In this document: positions 3,665-6,230 of the stretch, in pieces
How positions within the stretch are numbered: the stretch's first letter is position 1
Layout of the letters: every line of letters starts with the position of its first letter
NCBI GenBank assembly: GCA_944382025.1
Contig: CALWMQ010000077.1
Location: forward strand, 1-6,230
Direction: 5' to 3'
DNA: 6,230 nt
Origin: an uncultured Clostridia bacterium
GTDB lineage: Bacteria; Bacillota; Clostridia; Oscillospirales; Acutalibacteraceae
Position numbers and translations under genes: made by a program
The notes under the pieces: model-generated
What the model was told of the DNA's origin: nothing
Databases searched by the model: none
Seen by the model: only the letters and a program-made list of their open reading frames with translations

Positions 3665-6230
3665 ATGGGTAAACAGCTTCAATTGCCCAAAACCATTTGG
3701 GCAGCTTTGGAAGAACGATGGGAATTAACCCAGGAGACTGTATTGGCGGCAGCCTGCTGCGATATGTCCCGGGAAGGGGAACTGCGGCATATTTACCTGT
3801 TTCTGAGTAAGGAACAGCTGATATTGGGGGTATCGGATCAAAGCGGGGAAATGACCTATGCCGGCTCTCCTCCGTTCCGGAACCGGTCTCCCGAAGGCAT
3901 ACAGGAATGGTATGCGTATGCCTTGAAGCGCTTACGGCACCCCCGTATCCTTAACCAGGTGATTGGAGGGCTGCTTAGCGTGGAGGTAGACGGGACTGAA
4001 ACCTGGCTATGCCGGTTTTCGGGCGCGAAGATGCGGGAACTCCAGCGGTTCGTCCGGGCCCTGGACGCTGTGATACAGGGAAAGCCTCTGCCGGCGGATG
4101 AAAGGCAGGAAGAGGAATATTGCCCGAAATGCGGATCGCCATATCCGGAACGTGGAAGGGCTGTATGTCCTAAATGTATGGAAAAACGGACGGTGTTTGT
4201 ACGGATCCTGTCCTATTTTAAGGAATATAAGGGCCGGGTAACGGTCATGCTGCTATGCGTGGCGCTGTCGGGACTATTCAATGCGGTGATCCCCTATTTG
4301 TCAGGTTCGGTGCTGTATGACCAGGTACTGGGCAGGGATGAGAAGCTGGCGGCGGCTATAGGGGTACCGGGGAATTTTGTTCTGCTTCTGCTGTTGTGCG
4401 TGCTGGCCAACGCCGCGGCGAAAATTCTGCAGAACCTGACCGGCGTTATACACGGGCGGATGACAGGGTATATGGTACCAGGTGTGGTGTATCAGATCAA
4501 GGGGAAGGTATTTGAGGCGCTCCAGCGCCTGTCCATCAGCTTTTACACCCGACGGCAGACCGGCAGCCTGATGCAGCGGGTCAATGGGGACGCCAACGAG
4601 GTGATGCACTTTTTCATTGATGGGCTGCCATATTTGATTTTCAATATCCTGACATTCCTGTTTGCCGGAGGGGTCATGTTCTGGATGGATTGGCGGCTGG
4701 CGCTGGTAGCGCTGTTCATGCTTCCGCCGTTGTTTTGGATCAGCTATGTGCTGCTGCCCCGGTTCTGGCACGCCCATGGCAGACGGGCCAGGACGGTGCG
4801 CAGCCTGTATTCGGTACTCAACGACAATCTGACCGGTGCCAGGGTGGTGAAAGCTTTCGGGCAGGAGGACCATGAGATCGGCCGTTTTGAGAAGGCTAAT
4901 GAGCGGGTCAGGGACGCGGAAATGCAGGTGGTACGTTACGGAAGCCGGTTTGATATCGCCTATGATTTGGGCAAGACGGTTCCCACCCTGCTGGTATGGA
5001 GCGTAGGGGCGCTGATGATCGTGTCATCCGGCGGCGCTTTTACCTACGGCAAGTTATTGACTTTTGTGAATTATCTGGTTATGATGCAGGGTCCGATGAT
5101 CTTTTTCTCGGATGTATTCCGCTGGTGGGCCAACAGCATGAATGCCGCCCAACGGGTATTCGAGATTATTGACGCTACGCCGGAGGTGGTGGAAAAGCCG
5201 GACGCGCGGGAGATGGAGATCAAAGGGGATATTGCCCTTGACCATGTGTCCTTTAGCTACGAGCCTAACAAACCGGTTCTGAAAAACGTGAGCTTTCAGA
5301 TCAAGGCGGGAGAAATGCTGGGGATTGTAGGCAAGTCGGGAGCCGGGAAATCCACCCTGGTTAACCTGATTTCCCGCCTGTACGACCCTGAGGAAGGGGA
5401 AATCCGGCTGGATGGTGTGAACCTGAAGGATATTTCCTTTAGCTCCCTGCGGGGGGCGGTGGCCATGGTCAGCCAGGAAACGTATATTTTTATGGGAACC
5501 GTAGCAGAAAATATCGCCTATGCCCGTCCTGAGGCCAGCCGGGAGGAAATTGTCCGAGCCGCCATTGCCGCCAGCGCCCATAGTTTTATCTGCCGGCTGC
5601 CGGATGGTTATGATACGGTGATTGGATCAGGGGGACGGAGCCTGTCCGGGGGAGAACGGCAGCGGTTATCGATTGCCCGGGCGGTTTTGGCGGATCCCAA
5701 GATCCTGGTGCTGGACGAAGCGACAGCTTCGGTGGATACCGAGACCGAGCGGGCGATCCAGGCATCTTTGGATAAGCTGATCCAGGGGCGTACTACCATA
5801 TCCATCGCTCACCGGCTGTCCACCCTGCGGGGGGCCGACCGGCTGATTGTACTGGAGAACGGGGAACTGGTGGAAAACGGGACCCATGCGGAACTGGTGG
5901 CCAAACGGGGAGTGTATTATAAGCTGCTGCAGCTCCAGAGCAAAGCCCTGGCCATGCGGGGCCCGGCCCATTTCAAAAGGCTGCCCGCGCCGCTTCCTAT
6001 TCAATCCCCCGCATTGCGAGCGCTTTGGACTGAAGCTGGAGCAGCTTATAATACACGCCGCGCCGCTTCACCAATTCCTCGTGCGTCCCGCTTTCCACCA
6101 GCCGGCCGTTATCCAGCACGATCAGCCGGTCGGCCCCCCGCAGGGTGGACAGGCGGTGGGCAATGGAGATGGTGGTGCGGCCCTGAATCAGCTTCTCCAG
6201 GGAATCCTGGATCGCCCGTTCCGTTTCGGT
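3665..6230 (+). CDS. ABC exporter (permease-ATPase) with N-terminal zinc ribbon; no stop in window
   Basis: A half-transporter of the ATP-driven exporter type; dimers pump a substrate across the membrane. Residues 1-140 are soluble, with alternating strands such as RHIYLFLSKEQLILGV (41-56), possibly a PH-like fold (inferred). C153/C156 and C168/C171 form a zinc ribbon. The six-helix exporter membrane domain spans about 185-490. The ATPase follows: Walker A GKSGAGKST (556-564), Q604, signature LSGGE (660-664), Walker B LVLDE (681-685) with catalytic E685, D-loop SVD (689-691) and H716. All catalytic residues are intact. Usual exporters of this class have about 580-620 residues; the excess is the N-terminal region. 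Start 3665 is chosen for GGAGGGAGG immediately upstream; 3458 is an in-frame alternative. Similarity to the convergent paralogue ends at G766 (5962). Beyond that the frame reads antisense of the neighbour with no stop to the window edge, so the natural C-terminus is lost or displaced. The substrate is unknown; multidrug, lipid or peptide export are all possible. Confidence 0.93.
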   Translation, partial: MGKQLQLPKTIWAALEERWELTQETVLAAACCDMSREGELRHIYLFLSKEQLILGVSDQSGEMTYAGSPPFRNRSPEGIQEWYAYALKRLRHPRILNQVIGGLLSVEVDGTETWLCRFSGAKMRELQRFVRALDAVIQGKPLPADERQEEEYCPKCGSPYPERGRAVCPKCMEKRTVFVRILSYFKEYKGRVTVMLLCVALSGLFNAVIPYLSGSVLYDQVLGRDEKLAAAIGVPGNFVLLLLLCVLANAAAKILQNLTGVIHGRMTGYMVPGVVYQIKGKVFEALQRLSISFYTRRQTGSLMQRVNGDANEVMHFFIDGLPYLIFNILTFLFAGGVMFWMDWRLALVALFMLPPLFWISYVLLPRFWHAHGRRARTVRSLYSVLNDNLTGARVVKAFGQEDHEIGRFEKANERVRDAEMQVVRYGSRFDIAYDLGKTVPTLLVWSVGALMIVSSGGAFTYGKLLTFVNYLVMMQGPMIFFSDVFRWWANSMNAAQRVFEIIDATPEVVEKPDAREMEIKGDIALDHVSFSYEPNKPVLKNVSFQIKAGEMLGIVGKSGAGKSTLVNLISRLYDPEEGEIRLDGVNLKDISFSSLRGAVAMVSQETYIFMGTVAENIAYARPEASREEIVRAAIAASAHSFICRLPDGYDTVIGSGGRSLSGGERQRLSIARAVLADPKILVLDEATASVDTETERAIQASLDKLIQGRTTISIAHRLSTLRGADRLIVLENGELVENGTHAELVAKRGVYYKLLQLQSKALAMRGPAHFKRLPAPLPIQSPALRALWTEAGAAYNTRRAASPIPRASRFPPAGRYPARSAGRPPAGWTGGGQWRWWCGPESASPGNPGSPVPFR
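5738..6230. repeat. Imperfect inverted repeat made by two convergent ABC gene ends
   Basis: Arm 1 is 5738-5962 (plus gene) and arm 2 is 6006-6230 (minus gene), about 80% identical by direct base comparison, around a 43-bp unique centre (5963-6005). Arm 2 reaches the window edge, so the true length is unknown and probably greater. The longest exact match I noticed is a run of about 27 bases around CTGTCCACCCTGCGGGGGGC in each arm. Such a structure is a substrate for inversion or template switching. Confidence 0.85.
5997..6230 (-). CDS. ABC transporter ATP-binding protein, C-terminal fragment
   Basis: The last 77 codons of a second ABC transporter entering from the right edge, stop TAG at 5999-5997. 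It reads TETERAIQDSLEKLIQGRTT, then ISIAHRLSTLRGADRLIVLD with the H-switch histidine (AHRLS), and ends YYKLLQLQSKALAMRGIE. Over 75 aligned residues it differs from the plus-strand exporter at 8 positions (about 89% identity), and over 225 bases at about 44 (about 80% identity), most changes being synonymous. It is therefore a close paralogue, or an orthologue from a related genome, and not a duplicate made recently. It ends normally at RGIE-stop, showing what the plus-strand copy should look like after MRG. The two genes converge tail to tail. Similar exporters often work as heterodimers encoded in tandem, which makes this convergent order unusual. Confidence 0.9.
   Translation of the reverse strand, partial: TETERAIQDSLEKLIQGRTTISIAHRLSTLRGADRLIVLDNGRLVESGTHEELVKRRGVYYKLLQLQSKALAMRGIE

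Noticed and set aside
4301..4873. 190-codon minus-strand frame inside the exporter gene
   Set aside because: Antisense of the ABC membrane domain. The translated sequence is rich in H, P and Q, typical of the complement of a GC-rich gene, and shows no motif.
5054..6004. Three minus-strand frames of 65-175 codons opposite the ATPase domain
   Set aside because: All lie opposite intact Walker A, signature and Walker B coding sequence. None matches the real minus-strand gene, which is in another frame and ends at 5997.
1..6230. CRISPR array, tRNA gene, insertion sequence or integrase
   Set aside because: No regularly spaced repeats, no tRNA-like cloverleaf with a TTCGANNC arm, and no transposase or recombinase motif was seen on either strand.

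Overview
The window looks like DNA from a Gram-positive anaerobe of the Clostridia, most likely Lachnospiraceae-like. The grounds are the class A type RNase P RNA, a YesM-type sensor kinase joined to a glycoside hydrolase, purine-rich ribosome binding sites, near-consensus SigA-type promoters and moderately GC-rich coding DNA. The species cannot be named from the sequence alone.

Left third (1-2117, minus strand): the end of a carbohydrate-sensing operon. In transcription order it holds the last ~30 codons of an AraC-family (YesN-type) response regulator, a complete YesM-type histidine kinase (305-2035) and the first 87 codons of a family GH38 alpha-mannosidase that runs off the left edge. The regulator tail overlaps the kinase start by 17 bp. 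The likely logic is that the kinase senses an extracellular glycan or sugar, the regulator switches on local genes, and the mannosidase trims mannosides in the cytoplasm. The regulator breaks off abruptly near 2112-2117.

Middle (2118-3403, plus strand): small independent units. First comes a GNAT acetyltransferase (2255-2704) with its own promoter. Next is a short transcription unit of about 170 nt, with a strong promoter, a 24-codon aromatic-rich ORF and a 22-bp terminator hairpin, whose function I do not recognise. Last is rnpB (about 2991-3330), with a TTGACA-17-TAAAAT promoter and a strong intrinsic terminator.

Right half (3404-6230): a long plus-strand frame encoding an ABC exporter (permease and ATPase in one chain) with an unusual N-terminal extension that carries a CxxC...CxxC zinc ribbon. 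A short leader ORF and an in-frame 69-codon stretch precede it. The recognisable protein ends at 5962, but the frame does not stop. It runs on into the antisense of a second, very similar ABC transporter that enters from the right edge on the minus strand (5997-6230). The two gene ends form an imperfect inverted repeat of at least 225 bp per arm, about 80% identical, around a 43-bp centre.

The central block is therefore bounded by two abrupt joints, a truncated regulator on the left and a tail-to-tail ABC palindrome on the right. Real rearrangement and assembly or amplification chimerism are both possible, and this is the main caution for using the window. The best candidate for something undescribed is the small promoter-ORF-terminator unit upstream of rnpB.
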